A DNA stretch of 64,000 bases from UBA8752 sp049610565 (lineage in GTDB: Bacteria > Bacteroidota > Bacteroidia > Flavobacteriales_D > Sanyastnellaceae). Made by a program: the position numbers and the translations under genes. The notes under the pieces are model-generated. The model was not told where the DNA came from, did not search any database, and was given only the letters and a program-made list of their open reading frames with translations. Shown piece by piece: positions 35,511 to 43,264 of this stretch. Where the stretch lies: assembly GCA_049610565.1 (NCBI GenBank), contig JBMYZR010000002.1:70883-134882 (forward strand), given 5' to 3'. The stretch's first letter is position 1. The number at the start of each line of letters is the position of its first letter.

Positions 35511-36890
35511 TCAGACCACAGGGCGGTTCGGGTCAAACGACTCGAGGTGGTCCGCCACCCGCCGAACGAAGCTGCCACCGAGCTGACCATCCACGACACG
35601 GTGATCGTAGCTGTGCGACAGGAACATCATGTGACGGACTGCAATCACGTCTCCGTCAGGGGTTTCCACCACCGCCGGCTTCTTTCGGATGGCCCCAAGG
35701 GCAAGGATGCCCACCTGAGGCTGATTGATGATGGGCGTACCGAACACGTTGCCGAACGTGCCCACGTTGGACACGGTGTATGTCCCCCCACTGATTTCGT
35801 CGGGCTTCAGCGCACCTTGCCGTGCCCGGGCAGCCAGGTCATTGACAATGGTCGCCAGCCCGTTGAGGTTGTAGCGGTCCGCGTGGCGAATCACCGGCAC
35901 AATGAGGTTGCCCTCCGGAGTGGCCGCCGCCATGCCGATGTGAATGCCCTTCTTGAGGATGATGCGGTCACCGTCCACACTGGCATTGACCCCCGGGAAC
36001 TCGCGCAACGCCTTGGCGACCGCCTCGATGAAGAAGGGCGTGAAGGTGAGCTTCTGGCCCGTCTGAGACTGGAACGCCCCCTTGTTGCGGTTCCGCCAAT
36101 CCACGATCCGTGTGACATCGGCTTCGACGAAAGAGGTCACGTGCGGACTGGTCTGCACACTGCGCACCATGTGGTCCGCAATCAGCTTGCGCATCCGGTC
36201 CATCTCTACAATCTCATCCTCACCATCCATGGACACGGCCGGCGCTGCAGCCGCAGCCTTGGGGGCTGGTGCAGCAGCAGATGGCGCCGGGGCGGAGGGC
36301 TGCGCCGGAGTGGGCATCGGGGCTGCCGCAGGAGCCGGAGCCGACGGAGCCTGTCCCCGGTTGGCCAGGTAAGCCATCATGTCCTTCTTGGTCACTCGAC
36401 CTTCCTTACCGGAACCAGGAATGGCATCCAACTCAGCCTGTCCAATGCCTTCTTTGGAGGCAATGCTTCTCACGAGCGGGCTGTAGAACCGGCCTGCACT
36501 TTCCCGGGATGGCTTTGGCCCCGGATCCATTCCGTTGGTGGACACCAGCGGGGCAGTCAACTCCGCCACTACAGTCTCCTCAGGCTGTTCTTGGGGAGCA
36601 AGCGTCTGAGCAGGTTGAGCTGGCGCAGGGGCCGGTGCTGATGCGGTGACCGTCTCTCCATTCACGGCGAATTCCGCAATGGGTTGGCCAACCTGAACAA
36701 CGTCCCCTTCTGCCACGAGATGCTTCACGAGCACACCATCCTCCGGGGCAGGCACCTCGGAATCCACTTTGTCCGTGGCGATTTCAATGATGGGCTCGTC
36801 GGCGGATACACTCTGGCCTTCTTCGACAACCCATCGAATGATGGTCGCCTCGGCCACGCTTTCGCCCATTTTCGGTAGCAGGATCTCCAT
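35511..36890 (-). CDS. Dihydrolipoamide acyltransferase (E2) of a 2-oxoacid dehydrogenase complex
   Basis: A 459-residue E2 protein. The N-terminal lipoyl domain has the modified lysine in EIATDKVDSEVPAP (about residue 43). A long Pro/Ala-rich linker leads to the E3-binding domain FYSPLVRSIASKEG...GSGKEGRVTKKDMMAYL, then a second Ala/Pro linker, and the catalytic domain with SHSYDHRVVDGQLGGSFV near the C-terminus, where His and Asp act in acyl transfer. The lipoyl and catalytic forms fit branched-chain or 2-oxoglutarate E2 rather than pyruvate E2; the specific substrate is open. Start at 36890 (MEILLPKMGES) matches the family. No E1 or E3 gene is adjacent. Confidence 0.92.
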   Translation of the reverse strand: MEILLPKMGESVAEATIIRWVVEEGQSVSADEPIIEIATDKVDSEVPAPEDGVLVKHLVAEGDVVQVGQPIAEFAVNGETVTASAPAPAPAQPAQTLAPQEQPEETVVAELTAPLVSTNGMDPGPKPSRESAGRFYSPLVRSIASKEGIGQAELDAIPGSGKEGRVTKKDMMAYLANRGQAPSAPAPAAAPMPTPAQPSAPAPSAAAPAPKAAAAAPAVSMDGEDEIVEMDRMRKLIADHMVRSVQTSPHVTSFVEADVTRIVDWRNRNKGAFQSQTGQKLTFTPFFIEAVAKALREFPGVNASVDGDRIILKKGIHIGMAAATPEGNLIVPVIRHADRYNLNGLATIVNDLAARARQGALKPDEISGGTYTVSNVGTFGNVFGTPIINQPQVGILALGAIRKKPAVVETPDGDVIAVRHMMFLSHSYDHRVVDGQLGGSFVRRVADHLESFDPNRPVV

Positions 36891-36922
36891 GGATGTATTG
36901 CCCGGAGGGTGTTTTAGACCCA

Positions 36923-36930
36923 CAAATTTA
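36923..36930 (-). promoter_or_regulatory. -7 promoter box of the E2 gene
   Basis: TAAATTTG on the minus strand matches TAnnTTTG exactly. It lies 32 bases before the ATG at 36890, giving a short leader. Confidence 0.6.
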
Positions 36931-36963
36931 CGGCGTGGGTGGACCGAATCCGGGCACCGTTCA

Positions 36964-38859
36964 TCAATCCATGCGCAAGGTCATCAACAATTCAAAGTCG
37001 CGCATCCAGCTGTAATCGTATGCATACCTGAGGTCCAGCCGTTTGGCCTCATCGGATGAAACCGATTGCACACCACTTCCCACCCTGAAAATGCCCGTCT
37101 CCAGGGCCGGCAAACGGTCTGCCCCGTCCCATGATCCGTGGAAGCCGACCCACGTCCGCCGCGACCGCAACACCGACCACGCCTGCCCCCTCGTGAAGCC
37201 GGCTGCATTCGCGCCGTTCCCGGACCCCACCAAGAGAATCCACAACGACCACGCGATGTCCAATCGCCTCTTGGACCGCATCCGCTCTGGCCGACACAGC
37301 CCATCCTCTCCCCACAACAGCCTGTCCTTGGGTCCGCTCTTTTTTCGGGCTCCACCCAACGCCAACCACAGTCCGGCCGGCACAATGCGCACATCCACCC
37401 CGTGGGCATGCCCAGCCCGGACAGTGTCCAGGACGCGCCGCCCTCCCCAGGAAGCATCGCACAGAACCAACTCGTTCTCCGGGCTCAGCACCTGAATCTC
37501 ACTTCCGTAAGACAACGACAAGTCACTCACATACAGAGAACTGCCATAAGAAGACTCAATCCAATTCTTCATGGCTGACCGCCGCTCCTCCGACCCGATG
37601 AAACCCACACTGGACCGTGTCCTGCGCCAGGCAAACCGCTTCGGCATCAACGTGACCAACAAGGCCCTTACCCCCAGCGGGAGCAGCACCAGAACCAAGG
37701 CAAGGAGGCCCATGGCCATGCGACTGACGCGGAGCACCTCCGGAAGCAAGGAGTAGGCCAGAACCAACAACAGTCCGGCGGCAAGACCCGCCATCAACAC
37801 CCGCAACCGCACAAATGGGCGATCCCAAACACCGAACCATGTGCCGGAGAAACCGGACACCCCGACAGCAAGCCCCGCAAGGGACAGGGAGGGGATCCAA
37901 GGATGGTCGATGCCACTGGTGATGGCATGGCCCCTGATGACGCACACAGCGACTGTGGCGGCCAAGCTGAGGTCCAACAGCGGCAATGCATGGCGGCGGA
38001 CCCTCCCCTGAAGAAATGCCGTGACCGCCCGGACCCGGATGCCGACCTCGATCATCAACTGCATCGCAACTGCCTGTCTGCCAGCAAAGTGCTTGGCGGA
38101 GAAGATGCGCATGGCGTCGTGGAAGACCCGGACATAGGCCAGGCTGCCCTTTTTGGTGCTCTCCCCCTTGAAGTGGACAATGGGCGCATCACTGAAGTAA
38201 TGGTTAACCCATCCCGCATCTTGTATCCTGATGCTCAGGTCAATGTCCTCACCATACATGAAGAAGTCCTCATCGAGGAGCCCTGCCTGATCGAGCGCTT
38301 CCCGGCGCATCCACATGAACGCCCCACTGAGCACTTCCACGGCTGCAGTCTCGTCCTTTCCCGTGTGTCCCCAGTAATACCGATTCAGCGAGGGACTGGA
38401 CGGCGCGAGGCGCCAGAGCCCGCTGAGTCGGCAGAAGGACGCCCACGGGGTGGGGAGTCCCCGCTTGCTTTCCGGAAGCCAAGAGCCGGCCCCATCATAC
38501 ATCGGCACTCCGATGGCCCCGACCTCCGGATGGGCCTCGGCATGGGCCAGGACCTTCTCGAACGTGTCCTCCGGCACCACGGTGTCCGGGTTCAACAGCA
38601 GCACCCACTCCCCTTTTGACTGGCGAATGGCCGCATTGTTTCCTGCGCTGAAACCGAGGTTCTCCTCGGACCGGATCAGATGAACCGAAGGGTAATGCGA
38701 AGACACCCAATCGGCTGACCCATCAGAACTTGCATTGTCAAACACAAAGACTTCGGCTGTGCCGGACGGCAATCGCTCAATGGCCGCGAGGGCCGAGTCC
38801 AAACACAGGGACAAGTAGCCCTTGACGTTGTAGCTGACGACGATGACGGAAAGGGTCAT
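36964..38859 (-). CDS. Glycosyltransferase family 2 fused to a membrane/Rossmann C-terminal half
   Basis: A 631-residue protein. Residues about 1-290 are a GT2 (rhamnosyltransferase WbbL-like) domain: SVIVVSYNVKGYLSLCLDS, VFDNASSDGS, NLGFSAGNNAAI, LLNPDTVV, and the acidic MYGEDIDLSIRIQDAGW. After residue 290 several hydrophobic helices appear, then a soluble region and a C-terminus LDLRYAYDYSWMRDFELLMTL that resembles the end of polyprenyl-phosphate sugar transferases, without the usual catalytic motifs of that family. The protein may thus be a glycosyltransferase tied to the membrane. The start overlaps the recR stop (ATGA at 38856-38859). Confidence 0.82.
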   Translation of the reverse strand: MTLSVIVVSYNVKGYLSLCLDSALAAIERLPSGTAEVFVFDNASSDGSADWVSSHYPSVHLIRSEENLGFSAGNNAAIRQSKGEWVLLLNPDTVVPEDTFEKVLAHAEAHPEVGAIGVPMYDGAGSWLPESKRGLPTPWASFCRLSGLWRLAPSSPSLNRYYWGHTGKDETAAVEVLSGAFMWMRREALDQAGLLDEDFFMYGEDIDLSIRIQDAGWVNHYFSDAPIVHFKGESTKKGSLAYVRVFHDAMRIFSAKHFAGRQAVAMQLMIEVGIRVRAVTAFLQGRVRRHALPLLDLSLAATVAVCVIRGHAITSGIDHPWIPSLSLAGLAVGVSGFSGTWFGVWDRPFVRLRVLMAGLAAGLLLVLAYSLLPEVLRVSRMAMGLLALVLVLLPLGVRALLVTLMPKRFAWRRTRSSVGFIGSEERRSAMKNWIESSYGSSLYVSDLSLSYGSEIQVLSPENELVLCDASWGGRRVLDTVRAGHAHGVDVRIVPAGLWLALGGARKKSGPKDRLLWGEDGLCRPERMRSKRRLDIAWSLWILLVGSGNGANAAGFTRGQAWSVLRSRRTWVGFHGSWDGADRLPALETGIFRVGSGVQSVSSDEAKRLDLRYAYDYSWMRDFELLMTLRMD

Positions 38860-39488
38860 GACGGGGAGCTAACGTCGCCCGTGGACGAGGCGTATGGCAG
38901 ACGCTGCTGGAGGGAGCGGATCAGGGTCAACTCGTCGGCATACTGCAACTCGTCGCCGACGGCCACGCCCCGGGCGAGGGTCGTGACCTCCACCCCACAG
39001 TCGCGGAGCCGCTTGTCGAGGTAGAAGGACGTGGTGTCCCCTTCCATTGTGGTGGGCAGGGCGAAGATGATCTCCTTGCAAGTCTCCTCTCCGGCCCGGG
39101 ACACCAGGGACTCCACCCGCAGGTCGGCAGGCCCCACCCCATCCATGGGACTGATGACCCCGCCGAGGACATGGTAGCGCCCCCGGAAATGGCCCGTGGC
39201 CTCGATGGCCAGGAGGTCCCGAAGGTCCTCCACCACCGCGATGCGGCTGCTGTCCCTGCGCTCGTCGCGGCATATCCCGCAGACATCATCCTCTCCCAGA
39301 TTGCCGCAGACCCGACAGGCCTTGACGCCCTCCTTCATCTCCATGATGGCATCGGTGAAACGCCGGACATCCTCCTCGTTGCGCGCCAGCATGTGCAGCG
39401 CGAGGCGCAGGGCCGTGCGCCGTCCGACTCCCGGCAATCCGGCAATCTGGTCCACGGCGCGGTCGATGAGGCGGGAGGGCAATTCCAC
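38856..39488 (-). CDS. recR: Recombination protein RecR
   Basis: RecR works with RecF and RecO to load RecA at single-strand gaps. The 210-residue protein has the helix-hairpin-helix AGLPGVGRRTALRLALHML, a four-cysteine zinc finger (CRVCGNLGEDDVCGIC), and a TOPRIM domain with VVEDLRDLLAIEATG and YHVLGGVISPMDGVGP. The start is the GTG at 39488 (fMet-Glu-Leu-Pro-Ser-Arg-Leu), as a -7 box ends exactly 4 bases upstream and relatives begin in the same way. A longer ATG start at 39521 would cross the promoter and overlap the divergent gene. Confidence 0.94.
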   Translation of the reverse strand: MELPSRLIDRAVDQIAGLPGVGRRTALRLALHMLARNEEDVRRFTDAIMEMKEGVKACRVCGNLGEDDVCGICRDERRDSSRIAVVEDLRDLLAIEATGHFRGRYHVLGGVISPMDGVGPADLRVESLVSRAGEETCKEIIFALPTTMEGDTTSFYLDKRLRDCGVEVTTLARGVAVGDELQYADELTLIRSLQQRLPYASSTGDVSSPS

Positions 39489-39492
39489 GAAA

Positions 39493-39500
39493 CGAAGGTA
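39493..39500 (-). promoter_or_regulatory. -7 promoter box of recR
   Basis: TACCTTCG on the minus strand, 4 bases before the GTG start at 39488. It decides the recR start codon. Confidence 0.6.
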
Positions 39501-39507
39501 CGCGGTG

Positions 39508-39515
39508 TAGCTTGC
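39508..39515 (+). promoter_or_regulatory. -7 promoter box of the sodium symporter gene
   Basis: TAGCTTGC ends 4 bases before the ATG at 39520. Only 7 bases separate it from the divergent recR -7 box. Confidence 0.5.
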
Positions 39516-39519
39516 CGCC

Positions 39520-41001
39520 ATGGACGTGACCGTGCTGGCTGGATTGGCTGTGGCTGCCTACCTCGCCCTGCTGCTGTGGATGGGCAACCGCTCCGCCGTG
39601 CGCGGTGACATGGCGGACTTCGCGCTGGGCGGCCACCGCAGCCCCTGGTGGGCGGTTGCATTCGGCATGATCGGAACCAGCCTGAGCGGCGTGACCTTCC
39701 TGTCGGTGCCGGGCTGGGTCGGTGACCAGCAATTCGGCTACATGCAAATGGTGCTGGGATATCTGGTAGGCTACGGCGCCATCATCGGCATCCTTCTGCC
39801 CCTGTATTACCGGCTGCAACTCACCAGCATCTACCGGTTCCTCGGCGACCGGATCGGTCCGAGGGCCCACACCACGGGCTCGGTGTTCTTTCTGATCTCC
39901 CGCAGCATCGGCGCCGCCTTCCGGTTGTACCTCGTCGCCCTGGTCATTCAGGAAACCGTCCTCCCCACAGCGTCGGGAAGTTGGGCGTGGATCCGGTTCA
40001 CCCTCCTCATCGCCGGCATCCTGCTGTTGATTTGGGCGTACACCCGCAAGGGCGGCATCGCCACCGTCGTCTGGACGGACACCCTGCAGACCGCGTGCAT
40101 GCTCCTCGCTGCAGGTGCTGCCGTCGTCCTTCTCGGCCGCGAACTGGGCCTGTCTCCTCTGGAGATTCCCGGCGCCGTGGCCCATTCTGGGCACGCCCGG
40201 TGGTGGTTCCTCAACGACTGGGGCGCAGCCAACCATGGCGTCAAGCAGTTCGTGGCCGGCGCCTTCATCGCACTCTGCATGACCGGTCTGGACCAGGACA
40301 TGATGCAGAAGAACCTGAGCTGCCGGTCCCTCCGCGACGCCCAGATCAACATGGCCAGCTTCTCCTCCGTGCTCGTCGTGGTCAACCTGCTCTTTCTCGG
40401 ACTCGGCGCCTTGCTGCTCCTGCACACGGAAGCCGCCGGCATCACCGTCGAACGGGCAGACCTGCTCTTTGCCACTGTGGCCCTCGACGGCAATCTCGGC
40501 ACCTGGCTTCCCATCCTGTTCCTGCTCGGCCTCGTCGCCGCGGCCTTGTCCAGCGCCGACTCCGCACTGACCGCCCTCACCACCTCCGTCTGTGTCGACT
40601 TCCTCGGCATGACCCCTGACAGCGACTCGGGTGCCCGTCGCCGGCAAACGGTTCACTTCGTCGTCTCCGCCGGCATCGGGGTGCTCATCCTCGTCTTTCA
40701 CGCCGTCAACGACACTTCGGTCATCGCCGCCCTGTTCAAGGTGGCGAGCTACACCTATGGCCCCCTTCTGGGCCTCTTCGCATTTGCCTTGCTCCACCGG
40801 CGCAGTGGCCCGACCGGTGGCGACCGGTTCATCCCGTGGGTGTCCGTGCTGGCTCCGTTGGCGGGATGGGGATTGGAACAATGGACCTCCGCCCACGGAT
40901 TCAGCTTCGGGTTTGCCCTGCTGCCCGTGAACGGATTCCTGACATGGGCCGGTGCAACCTTGGCCGCCTTCCTTGCGGGAAACCGAGGGGGCGCGGCGTA
41001 A
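39520..41001 (+). CDS. Sodium:solute symporter (SSS family)
   Basis: A 493-residue inner-membrane protein with about 13 hydrophobic segments. The SSS pattern is visible in DFALGGHRSPWWAVAFGMIGTSLSGVTFLSVPG near the N-terminus, where the unwound first helix binds sodium and substrate, in GLDQDMMQKNLSCRS (residues about 257-271), and in ALSSADSALTALTTSVCVD, which holds the second sodium site. Substrate cannot be read; Bacteroidota relatives of this type are often called sialic-acid or glucose symporters without proof. The TAA stop forms part of the -7 box for the aminotransferase that follows. Confidence 0.9.
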   Translation: MDVTVLAGLAVAAYLALLLWMGNRSAVRGDMADFALGGHRSPWWAVAFGMIGTSLSGVTFLSVPGWVGDQQFGYMQMVLGYLVGYGAIIGILLPLYYRLQLTSIYRFLGDRIGPRAHTTGSVFFLISRSIGAAFRLYLVALVIQETVLPTASGSWAWIRFTLLIAGILLLIWAYTRKGGIATVVWTDTLQTACMLLAAGAAVVLLGRELGLSPLEIPGAVAHSGHARWWFLNDWGAANHGVKQFVAGAFIALCMTGLDQDMMQKNLSCRSLRDAQINMASFSSVLVVVNLLFLGLGALLLLHTEAAGITVERADLLFATVALDGNLGTWLPILFLLGLVAAALSSADSALTALTTSVCVDFLGMTPDSDSGARRRQTVHFVVSAGIGVLILVFHAVNDTSVIAALFKVASYTYGPLLGLFAFALLHRRSGPTGGDRFIPWVSVLAPLAGWGLEQWTSAHGFSFGFALLPVNGFLTWAGATLAAFLAGNRGGAA

Positions 41002-41006
41002 TTTTG
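40999..41006 (+). promoter_or_regulatory. -7 promoter box of the aminotransferase gene
   Basis: TAATTTTG matches TAnnTTTG exactly. Its first three bases are the stop codon of the symporter gene; the ATG lies 18 bases downstream. Confidence 0.55.
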
Positions 41007-41024
41007 CCCCTCAACCCCATTTCC

Positions 41025-42224
41025 ATGGAAATCCGCACGTCCCAACTGCTCGGTCGCCTCAGCGAATCCGCCACGATTGCCATGAGCCGCAAGGCCCGTG
41101 AACTCAAGGCCGCCGGCAGGGACATCATCAGCCTCTCCCTCGGAGAGCCCGACTTCGACACGCCCGAGCCCGTCAAGGCTGCCGGGATCCAGGCCATCGA
41201 GGACAATTTCACCCACTACCCGCCCGTGCCCGGCTACGGCGAAGTCCGCCAGGCCATCTGCGACAAGCTGAAGCGGGACAATGGCCTCGAATACGGACCC
41301 GATCAGATTGTCATTTCCACCGGGGCCAAGCACAGCCTGATGAACGTGGTGCTGAGCCTCGTGGATGATGGAGACGAGGTCATCCTGCCGGCCCCTTATT
41401 GGGTCAGCTATGCGGACATGACCAACCTCGCCGGCGGCAAGGTGGTCACCGTCCACACGGGCATCGAGCAGGACTTCAAGATGACCGCTGACCAGCTCCG
41501 GGAGGCGTTGACGGAGCGCACGCGCATTGTCATGGTGAACTCCCCCAACAATCCGTCCGGCAGCGTCTACACCGAGGAGGAAATGGCGGCCCTCGCCGCC
41601 GTGTTGCGGGAGCACCCCCGGGCCATCGCCATCAGCGACGAGATCTACGAATACATCAACTTCACCGAGGCCCACGCCAGCCTGGCCGCCCAACCCGGCA
41701 TGATGGAGCGGACGGTCACGGTCAACGGCGTCTCCAAAGGCTTTGCCATGACGGGGTGGCGCATCGGGTACATCGCAGCACCGCAATGGATCGCGGCCGC
41801 CTGCACCAAGTTGCAGGGCCAGTTCACCAGCGGTGCGAGCGGCATCTCCCAGAAAGCCACCGAGCACGCCATGAACGGAGGCGGCGCCCTCGCGGCCGAC
41901 ATGAAGGCCGCCTTCCTGAAGCGCCGGGACTTCATGGTCAGCGGACTCAAAGCCATTGACGGATTCGAAGTCAACGTTCCCCAAGGCGCCTTCTACATCT
42001 TCCCGGATGTGTCCGCCCTGTTCGGCCGGAAGCACGCCGGCGGCACCCTGTCCAGCGGGCACGACTTGGCGATGTACCTCCTCGAAGCCGCTGACGTGGC
42101 GACGGTGGGGGGCGACGCCTTCGGCTCCCCGAATTGCATCCGACTGAGCTATGCCGCATCGGACGAGCAACTCGCCGAAGCCCTGCGCCGCATCGAGCGG
42201 GCCGTGGGAGAATTGAGCGCATGA
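41025..42224 (+). CDS. Pyridoxal-phosphate aminotransferase (aspartate aminotransferase type)
   Basis: A class I aminotransferase of 399 residues, cytoplasmic. LSLGEPDFDTPEPV near residue 40 is the substrate-binding strand; AKHSLMNVVLSLVDDGDEV, the NSPNNPSGSVY motif, SDEIYEYI and the PLP lysine in NGVSKGFAMTGWRIGY (about residue 237) follow in order. Subfamily 1-gamma aspartate or prephenate aminotransferase is likely. The start MEIRTSQLLGRLSESATIAMS fits the family N-terminus. The stop overlaps the kinase start (ATGA). Confidence 0.92.
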   Translation: MEIRTSQLLGRLSESATIAMSRKARELKAAGRDIISLSLGEPDFDTPEPVKAAGIQAIEDNFTHYPPVPGYGEVRQAICDKLKRDNGLEYGPDQIVISTGAKHSLMNVVLSLVDDGDEVILPAPYWVSYADMTNLAGGKVVTVHTGIEQDFKMTADQLREALTERTRIVMVNSPNNPSGSVYTEEEMAALAAVLREHPRAIAISDEIYEYINFTEAHASLAAQPGMMERTVTVNGVSKGFAMTGWRIGYIAAPQWIAAACTKLQGQFTSGASGISQKATEHAMNGGGALAADMKAAFLKRRDFMVSGLKAIDGFEVNVPQGAFYIFPDVSALFGRKHAGGTLSSGHDLAMYLLEAADVATVGGDAFGSPNCIRLSYAASDEQLAEALRRIERAVGELSA

Positions 42225-43264
42225 GCCAGACCCACACCATCTGGACGGCCGCCTCGCGCCAATCGGTTCTCGACGGACTCGCCGGCGCCTCTGCCCTGCG
42301 CATCCTCGTGCTGGGCGACCTGATGGTGGACCAGTATCTGCTGGGCAAGGTGGACCGCATCAGCCCGGAGGCCCCTGTGCCCGTGCTCAATGCGAGCGAG
42401 CGGGACCGCCGCCCGGGTGGCGCGGCCAACGTCGCCTTGAACCTGCGCGCCCTTGGGTGCGACGTCAGCCTCGCCGGACTCGTCGGAGAGGATGACCACG
42501 GGCGACACCTCATCGCCCAGCTTGGAATGGAAGGCATGGACACGCGGGGCATCCTGACCTCGGACACCCGCCCCACCACGGTCAAAACCCGCATCATGAG
42601 TGGCGGGCAGCACTTGATGCGCGTCGACGAGGAGGTGGATGCCGACCTCGGGGCAGCCGAATCTGCCCGCATGCTCGAGGGCATCCGTCAATGCCTCGAC
42701 GCCGAGACGGTCCATGCCATCCTCATCGAGGACTATGACAAAGGGGCCCTCTCCCCTGCGGTCATCGAAGGCGTCCTGGCCGAAGCAGGCGAGCGGAACA
42801 TCCCGGTCACCGTTGACCCCAAGTTCCGCCACTTCGACCTCTATCGCGGTGTGGCCCTGTTCAAGCCCAACCTCAAGGAACTCAAGGAGGGACTCGGCCT
42901 CCAATGGGAACCCGGCGACCGGAAAGCCCGTGCGCAAGGCATTGCCAACGGATTGAACCAACTGGAAACCACGCTCCGGCCTGACGCCATCCTTCTGACC
43001 CTCAGCGAGGACGGCGTGCGCATTCGACACAAGGGCCAAGACGACCATCACCCGGCCCATCCCCGTGAAATCCTCGACGTGTCAGGTGCCGGGGACACCG
43101 TCATCGCCGTGGCCACGGTGCTGCTCGCCCAAGGCGTATCCCCTTCTGACCTCGCCGCTGCCGCCAACCTGGCCGGCGGACTGGTCTGCGAGAAACCCGG
43201 CGTGGTGCCCATTCACCCTGCCGATCTCGTGAGGGAAATCGAACACCTGCCCCTCCACGCATGA
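42221..43264 (+). CDS. rfaE1: Heptose-7-phosphate kinase domain protein (RfaE1/PfkB family)
   Basis: A 347-residue PfkB-fold sugar kinase with the RfaE/HldE N-terminal signatures LVLGDLMVDQYLLGKVDRISPEAPVPV, RPGGAANVALNLRALG, and the catalytic DVSGAGDTVIAVATVLL. It phosphorylates D-glycero-D-manno-heptose-7-phosphate for ADP-heptose, a precursor of lipopolysaccharide core. The nucleotidyltransferase half of enterobacterial HldE is missing, so the second activity must come from a separate protein. It overlaps both neighbours by ATGA (42221 and 43261). Confidence 0.88.
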   Translation: MSQTHTIWTAASRQSVLDGLAGASALRILVLGDLMVDQYLLGKVDRISPEAPVPVLNASERDRRPGGAANVALNLRALGCDVSLAGLVGEDDHGRHLIAQLGMEGMDTRGILTSDTRPTTVKTRIMSGGQHLMRVDEEVDADLGAAESARMLEGIRQCLDAETVHAILIEDYDKGALSPAVIEGVLAEAGERNIPVTVDPKFRHFDLYRGVALFKPNLKELKEGLGLQWEPGDRKARAQGIANGLNQLETTLRPDAILLTLSEDGVRIRHKGQDDHHPAHPREILDVSGAGDTVIAVATVLLAQGVSPSDLAAAANLAGGLVCEKPGVVPIHPADLVREIEHLPLHA

